From Pirellulales bacterium (lineage in GTDB: Bacteria > Planctomycetota > Planctomycetia > Pirellulales > JALHPA01), in contig JANRLT010000012.1 in NCBI GenBank assembly GCA_033762255.1, positions 1 to 50,915 on the forward strand: 50,915 nucleotides of DNA, in the 5' to 3' direction. The position numbers were made by a program, and so were the translations under genes. Positions 17,416 through 24,855 of the stretch are shown piece after piece (within the stretch, counting starts at the first letter, position 1; every line of letters begins with the position of its first letter). Under the pieces are notes generated by a model, which worked only from the letters and a program-made list of their open reading frames with translations, was not told where the DNA came from and made no database searches.

Positions 17416-18282
17416 TTAGTAACACTGGAGCGACATCCAAACATTTTCAAATTGTTGATTCATGAGGTCATCGCGCCGTATCCAGTAATACAACATGCCG
17501 CAATCACCCCACATAAATCCGTTTACATCATCGGAATCAAGTTGCAGCAGGAGTAACCACTCCTCAGCGCCAGCTTCCAGGATTTTACGCCTGGGGTCTT
17601 CGTAACCTCTGGAGTTGCCGCAGTTCAAGCCGTTGGTAACTAACTGCGCCTCAAGTTGCATGTCACCTTGCACATTTGCGGAATGTCCTAATAAATGATG
17701 ATTACCCATACCATCCACGGTGTGTGAAAGTTTTTCAACTTTCGAAGTTAATTCAGAATAAGCATTATAATCGGCTTCAGACAGCCCCACAGATTCAATA
17801 AACTTGTACGCGGCTCGAGAGCCGAAATGCGGCAAAGTTAGCACCGAATGGAATGTCAACTCGCATTCGGGCATGGGAAAATCTGGATTAGGTATCTCGT
17901 GCTCTGAAAGCATAAGCATTTCTGTGGTGTGGATAACCTTAAAGCCCCCTAAATCGGCAGGATCGTATCCCCAGGGTTGACTATCGAGATCGTAAAAGAA
18001 TGACAATAGGCCGGAGGCAGGCAATAACTTTTGGACATCCAGAGGTGCCACATCGGCTAGATTAATTTGCAATAAAAAGTCTAGCTTTCGACCTTTGTGT
18101 GTTGGCCATTCGAATGTGATTGGCAATGAAGGCCGACCGCCAATTTTTGACGAACCTATGCGGCATGGCGAGAGGACCTTTTTGCCGCTTATGCCAATTG
18201 CGGGTAAAGCCGCATCCAATAATTGTGTTGCAGCTCTTTCTAATCCAACGTCTGTAATGAGTTTCTGGATATGAGGGCGCAT
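17416..18282 (-). CDS. YwqG-like DUF1963 family protein
   Basis: A 288-residue cytoplasmic protein. YwqG/DUF1963 landmarks are SKIGGRPSLPITFEWPTHKGRKLDFLLQINLADVAPLD, LLSFFYDLDSQPWGYDPADLGGFKVIHT, HHLLGHSANVQGDMQLEAQLV and the closing EEWLLLLQLDSDDVNGFMWGDCGMLYYWIRRDDL. The family's role is unknown. Codon and base use is more AT-rich than in nearby operons. It stands alone and is flanked on both sides by REP composites, which may reflect late arrival or tolerance of insertion here. Confidence 0.85.
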   Translation of the reverse strand: MRPHIQKLITDVGLERAATQLLDAALPAIGISGKKVLSPCRIGSSKIGGRPSLPITFEWPTHKGRKLDFLLQINLADVAPLDVQKLLPASGLLSFFYDLDSQPWGYDPADLGGFKVIHTTEMLMLSEHEIPNPDFPMPECELTFHSVLTLPHFGSRAAYKFIESVGLSEADYNAYSELTSKVEKLSHTVDGMGNHHLLGHSANVQGDMQLEAQLVTNGLNCGNSRGYEDPRRKILEAGAEEWLLLLQLDSDDVNGFMWGDCGMLYYWIRRDDLMNQQFENVWMSLQCY

Positions 18283-18676
18283 GCTTAGTATTTGACACCT
18301 AAAAAAGTTTAGTCACGCTCTTCACAGGGATATTAAGCATACCGCCAACTGTAAAAGCGATGTCTTCATTCTACAGACGGAATAATCCCTGTCAAAAATC
18401 GCTTAAGGTTGGTTGCGGTGTTCAAATTGCGTTGTGGAGGGATTAGCTGCGTAGGGCGGAACGTGTTCCGCCATCCCGCGAAAGGTGGGGATGCATTTGG
18501 GTAAAAGAACCGTGTTTGCCATGTCGGAACATGATCCGACCTACGGAACCTTGGCCATACCGCAATACTACCGCGTACCAAGAGAGTTTCACCCGCTGCC
18601 CGGATGATGATTGCTTGTCGGATTCAGCTTTATCGTAATCCTGTTTCTTGCTAGTATATGCATGGAGTACGATCCT
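18283..18676. other. Intergenic region with REP pair
   Basis: A 394-base gap between two divergent genes. It carries the intact A+B REP composite (18451-18544). Elsewhere only ordinary upstream sequence is seen, with GGAG nine bases before the ATG at 18677. Confidence 0.5.
18451..18544. repeat. REPIN-like composite: REP-A and REP-B head to head
   Basis: REP-A (18451-18472): GTAG then a GGCGGAAC/GTTCCGCC hairpin with a GT loop. Fifty bases later, REP-B (18523-18544): a near-palindrome GTCGGAACATGATCCGAC followed by CTAC. The GTAG feet face outward, as in paired REPs (REPINs). Confidence 0.75.
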
Positions 18677-19264
18677 ATGATTGAATTCAAGATTACCGGT
18701 GAAGAGCTTTGGGCGCGAATGGAGCGAGCCGTGGAAAGGGTCAATGAACGCCTGCGAAAAACGGTCACGATTCTGGAGCAGGCCCAAGTGCCGTATGCCG
18801 TCATTGGCGGCCATGCGGTGCGCGCGTGGGTGGCTCAAGTTGACGAGGCGGCCTTGCGCACCACGCAGGATGTGGATATCCTCGTTCGCCCGGCCGACTT
18901 GGCGGCCATGACTCACGCCATGACAGCGGCTGGGTTTTATCACCGCAACACGGCCGGCCTGGATATGTTTGTCGAACATCCGGACGCGTCAGCGCGTGAC
19001 GCGGTGCACGTGTTTTTGGTCGGAAATATCGAGAAAGGGGGGGAGCCGAACCCCGATATCGAACCGGCGGCACGGGCCAACAACTTTCAGACAGTTGCCC
19101 TCGAGACCTTGGTGCGGATGAAGCTGAATGCTTTTCGTCGCAAAGACCAAGTTCACTTACAAGATATGATTTCGCTGGGGCTGATTGATTCAACCTGGCT
19201 GGATAGATATCCCGAAAACCTGCGCCAGCGATTGCAGGAACTGCTTAACGATCCGGATGGATAG
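18677..19264 (+). CDS. Nucleotidyltransferase-fold protein
   Basis: A 195-residue protein starting MIEFKITGEELWARM at the ATG with GGAG nine bases upstream; the frame extends to 18611 but those residues are hydrophobic and repeat-derived. The core PYAVIGGHAVRAWV followed by TTQDVDILVRPADL matches the nucleotidyltransferase fold of the AbiEii/MNT-like or DUF6036-like groups: a GG turn plus a DxD metal pair. A conserved later block (FQTVALETLVRMKLNAFRRKDQVHLQDMISLGLID) also fits these proteins, which often serve as antitoxins or abortive-infection components. No HEPN or other partner gene adjoins it, so a toxin-antitoxin role is only a possibility. Confidence 0.72.
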   Translation: MIEFKITGEELWARMERAVERVNERLRKTVTILEQAQVPYAVIGGHAVRAWVAQVDEAALRTTQDVDILVRPADLAAMTHAMTAAGFYHRNTAGLDMFVEHPDASARDAVHVFLVGNIEKGGEPNPDIEPAARANNFQTVALETLVRMKLNAFRRKDQVHLQDMISLGLIDSTWLDRYPENLRQRLQELLNDPDG

Positions 19265-19268
19265 CGGC

Positions 19269-19366
19269 GTAGGTCTGAACGTGTTTTGCCACCACGTGGT
19301 GGTAGTTTGTTATGGGTTTATGGACTTTGGCTTTTGGTTAGATTGTAGAGCGGAACGTGTTCCGCC
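19269..19366. repeat. REP-A copies, one decayed and one intact
   Basis: A decayed GTAGGTCTGAACGTGTTTTGCC (19269-19290) is followed by the perfect palindrome CCACCACGTGGTGG and TAG. An intact REP-A, GTAG plus AGCGGAAC/GTTCCGCC, is at 19345-19366. No REP-B partner is evident. Confidence 0.6.
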
Positions 19367-19431
19367 AATCCCCTTGGGAAATGTTGTGCCGCGCAGCGGA
19401 ATGATTAATCAGCCGCGCAGCGGCGGAGCCT

Positions 19432-19502
19432 GGGGTCGGGAGTCGTGTGCGGTGCGAGCGCGTATCTCGTGTTGGGCCATTCGCCCAGGACTCATGACCC
19501 CC
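19432..19502. repeat. 71-base inverted repeat (GGGGTCGGGAGTC family), imperfect copy
   Basis: The left arm GGGGTCGGGAGTC and right arm GGACTCATGACCCC pair with a few mismatches around a loop of about 44 bases. The left arm is identical to that of the perfect copy at 38221-38290. Confidence 0.5.
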
Positions 19503-19667
19503 TCAGGGTTTCCCGCGCCAGGGGGATGGGAATCCTTGGCGGCCATGCGATGAAAAAACGAGATGTTTTCTAGCGCCAACGATTCCCGACCCCGGGGGTG
19601 GTGAGCAAATTCGCATCAAGTCTCACAATAAAGAACAAACGCGGCTCCTGGTACGGTGACGGCCAAA

Positions 19668-20101
19668 TTGCTCCACGGCACCGGGACGGTGCCTGCTACG
19701 TTGCTCCACGGCAGCGGGGACGGTGCCTGCCACATTGCTCCACGGCACCGGGACGGTGCCTGCTACGTTGCTCCACAGCATCGGGACGGTGCCTGCTACA
19801 TTGCTCCACGGCATCGGGACGGTGCCTGCTACATAGCTCCACGGCATCGGGACGGTGCTTGCTACATTGCTCCACAGCATCGGGACGGTGCCTGCTACAT
19901 TGCTCCACGGCATCGGGACGGTGCCTGCTACGTTGCTCCACGGCACCGGGGACGGTGCCTGCTACATTGCTCCACGGCACCGGGGACGGTGCCTGCTACG
20001 TTGCTCCACGGCACCGGGGACGGTGCCTGCTACGTTGCTCCACGGCACCGGGACGGTGCCTGCTACATTGCTCCACGGCACCGGGGACGGTGCCTGCTAC
20101 A
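19668..20101. repeat. Tandem array of 13 GGCACC REP units (about 33 bp each)
   Basis: The unit is TTGCTCCAC followed by the hairpin GGCACC-GGGAC-GGTGCC and TGCTACA (GTAG foot on the minus strand). I count 13 units; variants carry GGCATC, AGCATC or an extra G in the loop. Units 4-8 share the GCATC variant and 9-11 and 13 the extra G, which indicates stepwise local duplication. It is not coding. Confidence 0.85.
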
Positions 20102-20151
20102 ATACGTACTGCTGCGCGGTCTCTAATTTCGACTATTTCGGCCTGCCCCCT

Positions 20152-20203
20152 AAAAAAATCACGGCCACAAAGCATTGCGCTGTGTGGCCGTGTTTGCGTT
20201 TTT
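20152..20203. terminator. Bidirectional rho-independent terminator
   Basis: A 10-base perfect stem CACGGCCACA (20160-20169) / TGTGGCCGTG (20183-20192) with TTTGCGTTTTT after it on the plus strand and TTTTTTTA after it on the minus strand. On the minus strand it would end the Gly-rich gene about 120 bases after its stop codon. On the plus strand it would stop any transcript from the repeat array. Confidence 0.8.
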
Positions 20204-20217
20204 AAACTCGACAAGTA

Positions 20218-20308
20218 GTAGAGCGGAACGTGTTCCGCCAGCCATAATAGCTCCTCATTTTTGTCGGTTATGAATCGCTAGGTGGTGTCGGATCATGATC
20301 CGACCTAC
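20218..20308. repeat. REPIN-like composite A+B, second intact copy
   Basis: REP-A (20218-20239): GTAG plus AGCGGAAC/GTTCCGCC hairpin. After 47 bases comes REP-B (20287-20308): the perfect 18-base palindrome GTCGGATCATGATCCGAC followed by CTAC. Same order, orientation and spacing as at 18451-18544, with an unrelated middle. Confidence 0.78.
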
Positions 20309-20312
20309 TTCC

Positions 20313-20612
20313 TTAATATGGAAACGGACTAGGACACGGCTGTGGATACGGTTGAGGGTAAGGCCGAGGATACGGCATGGGATAGGGCCGGGGGAACGGA
20401 TACGGACGGGGAAAACACCCGTCACTGCCGCAGTGCCCGCCGCCATAACCACCGCCAAATCCACCCCCCCAACCTCCGCCCTGTCCATAACCTCCGCCGT
20501 AGCCGCCGCCGTATCCTCCACCCCAGCCGCTCGCCTCGGCCGAAGAACTCACGGTCAGGGCACCCATCGTTAACACCGCACACATGGTCAAAATTCGAGC
20601 AAAACGTTTCAT
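20313..20612 (-). CDS. Small exported Gly-rich / Pro-Tyr-rich protein
   Basis: A 99-residue protein starting MKRFARILTMCAVLTMGALTV at 20612 with AGGAG eight bases upstream; a longer frame to 20894 has no such site. A signal peptide ends near SSAEAS. The mature part is first GGGYGGGYG-type repeats, then a C-x3-C (HCGSDGCF) and a tail of PRPYP / PQPYP repeats. Low complexity prevents a family call. It may be a surface or matrix protein. A REP composite begins five bases after its stop codon, and the terminator lies just beyond. Confidence 0.7.
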   Translation of the reverse strand: MKRFARILTMCAVLTMGALTVSSSAEASGWGGGYGGGYGGGYGQGGGWGGGFGGGYGGGHCGSDGCFPRPYPFPRPYPMPYPRPYPQPYPQPCPSPFPY

Positions 20613-20887
20613 GGCTTGAACTCCTATGGCCAGAAATTTTTTTGTATGAGAGTCGGTTACTGTAACCACCTCTTCAATTAGACTTAGCGTGAATCGCGGA
20701 AATTCGTTACAACCAGCACGAACTTTATTTCGCGAATTGCGTACCAGCCACGTGGTGGGGTAACTTAGATTAATCGGGCAAAGGCGGAATTTAGTCATTC
20801 TCCCGTCCCGATCCAGTCGACAATTCCACCACCAATGGCCAAAAACACCTCTTTTTTGCCTTACTATCTCCCTTGGATAATACGCCC

Positions 20888-22129
20888 ATGTCATTTCCCG
20901 CGGCCGAGACTGAATTCCCTACCCAACGGCAACCTTCCCCGGGGGGCCCTCCCCCGTCGGCGACCTCCCCCCACGCCCTGGCCGCAAATCAAGAGCATCG
21001 TCCTATCCTGGGCTGGTTGCTTTTAGCGCTCGTGGGCCTGGTGGTGTTGCTGCTAATCCCATATTTAATCGAGCAAATTCGCTATCGGGGTCAATTGGGC
21101 GAGAACGAGGCCCTGACAGAATTGATGCGGCAACCTGAATTTGCCAAGTTGGGCAAGCATTACACGCTGGTTTCCAAACGCCTCAAGCCGAGCGTGGTCC
21201 ATATTGATACCAAGCGAATGGATATTCGCGGCAATGACGAGCTAACCGCATTGTTTGGTCCGCGAATGGAGCAAGCGCAGGGCCAGGGGAGTGGCGTCAT
21301 TGTGGACCCGGCGGGCTATATTGTGACAAATTACCACGTGGTGGCCGGAGCGGGAAGCGTGACGGTCCACCTGAGCGATTCGCTGCGGAGCTACTCCGCG
21401 CGGGTCGTGGGCACCGATGACAAGAACGACCTGGCGGTGCTCAAGATCGACGCCAGCGACCTGATCGCCGCCCCCTGGGGGGATAGCGACGCGCTGGAGG
21501 TGGGGGAAATCGTCTTTGCCATGGGAAATCCCTTTGGCCTGGATGGCACATTGACCCAGGGAATAGTCAGCGCCAAGGACCGTCGCGGAGTGAATGAACG
21601 CTCGCGCTATCAAGAGTTTTTGCAGACCGATGCCGCGGTCAATCCCGGTAATAGCGGCGGTCCGCTGGTCAACATTCAGGGGGAAATCGTCGGTATTAAC
21701 ACGGCGATCGTAGGGCCGACGTACCAGGGGATCAGCTTTGCGATTCCCAGTAACGTGGCCAAGCAGGTTTATGAGCAAATTCGCGCCACGGGAAAGGTGT
21801 CAAACGGCTACCTGGGCGTGGGGCTAGCTCCACTTAATCTAGAAATTGCCCGGCAGTTGAAACAGCCGCTGATAGTCAAGGACGAATCCGACCTGCGGGG
21901 AGCGCTGATCACGGCGGTCGCGCCTGAGTCCCCCGCGGCGGCGGCGGGGCTATTGCAATATGACATCATCCGCAAATGGAATCAGCGCGAGATCACCGAA
22001 CCGGGAATGCTAAGCTACTGGGTCGCACGCACGCCGGTGGGGACCAAGGTGCCGGTGGAAATCCTGCGAGATGGCCAGCCACTGACCCTGGATGTGACCG
22101 TGGGAGAACGCCCGGCGGCGCTGCAGTAG
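20888..22129 (+). CDS. Membrane-anchored HtrA/Deg-like serine protease with one PDZ domain
   Basis: A 413-residue trypsin-fold protease. The ATG at 20888 is preferred over a TTG five codons earlier. A cytoplasmic Pro-rich tail of about 40 residues precedes one membrane helix (about 41-60), so the protease faces the periplasm. The catalytic triad is intact: H150 (VTNYHVV), D181 (NDLAVLKI) and S256 (NPGNSGGPL). A PDZ domain spans about 300-405 (GYLGVGLAPLN...LITAVAPESPAAAAGLLQYDIIRKWN). It probably degrades or refolds damaged exported proteins. It is divergent from the Gly-rich gene. A second HtrA-like gene with a different layout lies at 28335-29690. Confidence 0.92.
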   Translation: MSFPAAETEFPTQRQPSPGGPPPSATSPHALAANQEHRPILGWLLLALVGLVVLLLIPYLIEQIRYRGQLGENEALTELMRQPEFAKLGKHYTLVSKRLKPSVVHIDTKRMDIRGNDELTALFGPRMEQAQGQGSGVIVDPAGYIVTNYHVVAGAGSVTVHLSDSLRSYSARVVGTDDKNDLAVLKIDASDLIAAPWGDSDALEVGEIVFAMGNPFGLDGTLTQGIVSAKDRRGVNERSRYQEFLQTDAAVNPGNSGGPLVNIQGEIVGINTAIVGPTYQGISFAIPSNVAKQVYEQIRATGKVSNGYLGVGLAPLNLEIARQLKQPLIVKDESDLRGALITAVAPESPAAAAGLLQYDIIRKWNQREITEPGMLSYWVARTPVGTKVPVEILRDGQPLTLDVTVGERPAALQ

Positions 22130-22136
22130 AGGCATA

Positions 22137-22191
22137 GTAGTAGGCACCGTCCCGGTGCCGTGAGCATTGTAGTAGGCACCGTCCCGGTGCC
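22137..22191. repeat. Pair of GTAG-headed GGCACC REPs
   Basis: Two direct copies (22137-22159, 22169-22191) of GTAGTA plus the hairpin GGCACC-GTCCC-GGTGCC, nine bases apart. They are the same hairpin as the two large arrays but in the opposite orientation, and lie just after the protease stop codon. Confidence 0.8.
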
Positions 22192-22297
22192 GTGCGGGAG
22201 ACGGGAGACGAGAGACAGGAGGGTGGGGGGGCGAGCCTCGGCGAACCCCCGTGCGTGAAGTGAGAAATAGAATGAAGTAGGCGTAATAATTGCAATC

Positions 22298-22331
22298 TAA
22301 TTCTGACTTCTGCATTCATACTCTGACTTTA
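22298..22331 (-). repeat. GAATG-type dispersed element (variant)
   Basis: On the minus strand: AGTCAGAGTATGAATG, then CAGAAGTCAGAATT. It matches the elements found on the stop codons of thiL, gspF and gspE, but here no stop codon adjoins it. Confidence 0.5.
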
Positions 22332-22553
22332 CTAGGGTGTCGAGCCTCGGCGAGCCCCGCGTGGGAGTGTGTCAAAGTAAGTGCGTTGGAGTTGGGGTAC
22401 TAAGGAAATAAAGTGGTTAAGCGCGACGCGCAGAGGGGTGCGACGGGAAAGGGGAGTTCGGCGAGCGGCAGACACTACAATGCCGATTCTTGCTTGGTTG
22501 GGCGGAACACATTCTCCCCGAAATCCCACAAACTTAGACTTATCCACACACGA

Positions 22554-23741
22554 CTAAATATAAAATTGCGATTCAAAGCCGCTCATGGTCAACAACTGCG
22601 ACAGATACATGGAGTTTTTCCAGACCAGCTTGTCCCATCCCAAACCGCCATAAAGCTTCAACGTATGGGCTATAGTGCTGTTTTCCAGCCAGAATTCGTC
22701 ATTCCCGTTGCCAAAGTCGGCGTACAGGCTTTGCAAGGTCGACCCGATGATCTTGAGCTTGTCAACATGATAATTATTTCCTTCCAGCCGCGCCGCGCCG
22801 AGATTGCTGCCGCTAATCTGGGTCATATTGCTTCCCATTCCTTGGCGAATTCGCAGTTCGGTTTGATTGATTACATTATCTAGATTGACAAAGTCCGTGC
22901 CGGTACCTCCGTTGTGATCACTATCAATCCAGATTTTGGGCGATACAAATACCGCCAAGGCGATTGTGTCGCTGCCAAAATTATCCGTCACCTGGGTGGA
23001 TTGTTGCACAGCGGAAGCGAACATGCTAACCAGGTCGTTGCCCGTGTCGTCATAAATCGTTAGCGATTTTTGGGCGTTAAGGTAACCGATCTGCGTGAAC
23101 CCATCGTCACTGCCGGGAAGCAGTGTAACTTCTCCGCCCGCATAGACATTGTAGAGTTTGATATAGCTTGTTCCCGCGCCCCCTTCGATCAGCAGTTCAC
23201 CGGCTAATACGTTGGTATATCCTAGGTTAATGACGTCAAATTCCGCGCCCGCGTCAATCTGCAGTCCCAAGGCAAAATTATTGAACTGGGAAAAGAGCAC
23301 GGGATTGGGATCGTTAAGCGGGGTTTGATACCCGATCTCGATCTCATCCTGCCCGTTGCCTGCCTCAATTAACAGCGATTGCGCGCTCACGCCCCGTAGG
23401 GTAATGTTATCGTCGCCCGCTCCCAAATAGGCTTGAATTGCTCCCGGGATGGTCAGGTTATGAAAAACGATTGAGTCATGACCACTCCCCAAAATGGCGG
23501 AGATCGCGGTTACTCCCGAAAATGTCTGAGCGTAAAAGCTGCCGTTAATAGTCGTCCCCGGCGCGCCGGAGACGCGTATCGATCCATCTCCCCATTGTGA
23601 GACGCGGAACGAGACGTTTTCATCGCCGTCAAACAACAGCAGCGTGCCATTGACAACGCCAGCCACCACATCGCCCACCATGGCATAGCGGTCTTCCAAT
23701 GTCTCAAAATGACGTATTCGCGGAGTGAGTCGTGTGGGCAT
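22554..23741 (-). CDS. Extracellular beta-repeat protein with planctomycete LEDR-type N-terminal motif
   Basis: A 395-residue protein beginning MPTRLTPRIRHFETLEDRYAM. The 'FETLEDRYAM' stretch matches the short N-terminal motif (LEDR/LEPRxLL) that marks many large extracellular planctomycete proteins. The rest is repeated beta-strand units with SGHDSIVFHN, GAGDDNITLRG, GNGQDEIEIGY and TGNDLVSMFA turns. These are Asp/Gly-rich, like calcium-binding parallel beta-helix or RTX-type repeats. It probably sits on the cell surface; the partner or ligand is unknown. No enzyme motif is seen. It stands alone. Confidence 0.72.
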   Translation of the reverse strand: MPTRLTPRIRHFETLEDRYAMVGDVVAGVVNGTLLLFDGDENVSFRVSQWGDGSIRVSGAPGTTINGSFYAQTFSGVTAISAILGSGHDSIVFHNLTIPGAIQAYLGAGDDNITLRGVSAQSLLIEAGNGQDEIEIGYQTPLNDPNPVLFSQFNNFALGLQIDAGAEFDVINLGYTNVLAGELLIEGGAGTSYIKLYNVYAGGEVTLLPGSDDGFTQIGYLNAQKSLTIYDDTGNDLVSMFASAVQQSTQVTDNFGSDTIALAVFVSPKIWIDSDHNGGTGTDFVNLDNVINQTELRIRQGMGSNMTQISGSNLGAARLEGNNYHVDKLKIIGSTLQSLYADFGNGNDEFWLENSTIAHTLKLYGGLGWDKLVWKNSMYLSQLLTMSGFESQFYI

Positions 23742-23999
23742 GATGAAACCAGGTTAATCAAAGTAGTAAGTCGGTAAATACTCGCTGCGGCGCCGAATGA
23801 ATTTCCAAGGCGCTCTGCCTATCTAACTTGAAAAGCGCAGGTAGGGAGAAAATGTTACGGGAAGATTTTAGGTTGGCGGGAAATTACCACTAAAACGGAA
23901 AAGCAATGAATTTTCCGGTTCCAATTATCTAAAAAATTCCTCCGCATGTTTGATTTTGTGCCACGGGGTGTGTTAGGGTGATGTGCGGTTCATACCAAA

Positions 24000-24842
24000 A
24001 TGCTCGCTCAACTCCATCCCCGCACCCTCATGAAATCCCAACTGTTCGACTTTGTTATCTATCGCGACATTCTTGCCTGTTATTGTCTGGCTACGACCAT
24101 AGCGGGATATTCTATTTCACACGCAGCGGATATTCCCCTATCCAATCAAGTCACCACAACATTACCAAACTCCACACCACCAAATACCACAACACCCGCC
24201 CCCCGCGCGTTCATCGACGCCACCGGGCCGGACTGGAAGACCCTGGGCGAGGCCGACTTCACAAACGTAAATTGCACGCCCGACACCTGGATGTGGAAGG
24301 ATGGAGAGGTGCATTGCACGGGTCAGCCGGTGGGCGTAATCCGTTCCCAAAAGGAATACACCAACTTTGAACTGGTGGCCGAGTGGCGGCATCGGCAGTC
24401 CGGCGGTAATAGCGGCATCTTTGTGTGGACGGCTCCCGAGGCACTCAAAGATCTCAAGCCCGGCAGCCTTCCCCCCGGCGGGATCGAGGTGCAGGTGCTG
24501 GACCACGGCTATACCGAGCAGTTTGAAAAAGCGACCGGCAAAAAGGCCGACTGGTTCACGACCAATGGCGACGTATTTCCCGTGGGGAGCGCGCGGATGA
24601 AGCCATTTGCCCCGGTCTCTCCCGGCGGCGAACGCAGCTTTCCGCGCAAGAACCTAAGCAAAGGGGTCGATCAATGGAACCATTATTATATCCGCGCGAT
24701 CAACGGCGAGGTTCGCCTGTGGGTGAATGGCGAAGAAGTCTCCGGTGGGACCGAGTGCGACCCCAAAACGGGCTACCTTTGCCTGGAATCCGAAGGAGCG
24801 TCGGTGGAGTTTCGCGGTTTGAGGATTCGGGAATTGCCGTGA
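24000..24842 (+). CDS. DUF1080 (3-keto-disaccharide hydrolase-like) exported protein
   Basis: A 280-residue protein with one DUF1080 (concanavalin-like glucanase fold) domain. Landmarks are WTWK-like TWMWKDGEVHCTGQPVGVIRSQKEYTNFELVAEWRH, GGNSGIFVWT, PGGIEVQVLDHGY and QWNHYYIRAINGEVRLWVNGEEV, ending GYLCLESEGASVEFRGLRIREL. DUF1080 domains are known as 3-keto-glycoside hydrolases in some bacteria and are very abundant in planctomycetes. A signal peptide ends near SISHAA. The ATG at 24030 is an equally good start, giving a shorter n-region; no clear Shine-Dalgarno decides. A Thr/Pro/Asn-rich linker separates signal and domain. Confidence 0.88.
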   Translation: MLAQLHPRTLMKSQLFDFVIYRDILACYCLATTIAGYSISHAADIPLSNQVTTTLPNSTPPNTTTPAPRAFIDATGPDWKTLGEADFTNVNCTPDTWMWKDGEVHCTGQPVGVIRSQKEYTNFELVAEWRHRQSGGNSGIFVWTAPEALKDLKPGSLPPGGIEVQVLDHGYTEQFEKATGKKADWFTTNGDVFPVGSARMKPFAPVSPGGERSFPRKNLSKGVDQWNHYYIRAINGEVRLWVNGEEVSGGTECDPKTGYLCLESEGASVEFRGLRIRELP

Positions 24843-24855
24843 GCGGAGAGGTCAA

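Larger units (their letters stand above)
19265..20312. other. Kilobase repeat island without genes
   Basis: A gap of 1048 bases made of REP-A copies (19269 degenerate, 19345 intact), an imperfect 71-base inverted repeat (19432-19502), the 13-unit GGCACC array (19668-20101), a strong hairpin terminator (20152-20203) and an intact REP-A/REP-B composite (20218-20308). Open frames of 60-200 codons occur here in several phases only because the 33-base unit is a multiple of three. Confidence 0.75.
22130..22553. other. Repeat-bearing convergent intergenic region
   Basis: A 424-base gap. It holds two GGCACC REPs (22137-22191), a purine-rich GGGAGAC run (22194-22222), two copies of CGAGCCTCGGCGA (near 22232 and 22340) followed by CCCCGTG/CCCGCGTG, a GAATG-type element (22298-22331) and a decayed GGCGGAACAC sequence near 22501. 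No gene is seen. Confidence 0.6.

Noticed and set aside
18677-19264. Toxin-antitoxin pair
   Set aside because: The nucleotidyltransferase-fold protein has no adjacent partner gene; both flanks are repeats.
19668-20101. CRISPR array
   Set aside because: Spacers are only about 10-16 bases and are themselves repeated, and there are no cas genes. The units are tandem hairpin repeats.
19598-20218. Long open frames of up to 206 codons across the 19.7-20.1 kb array (both strands)
   Set aside because: They exist in several phases because the unit is 33 bases. They have no start signal, and the translations are only the repeat read in another frame.
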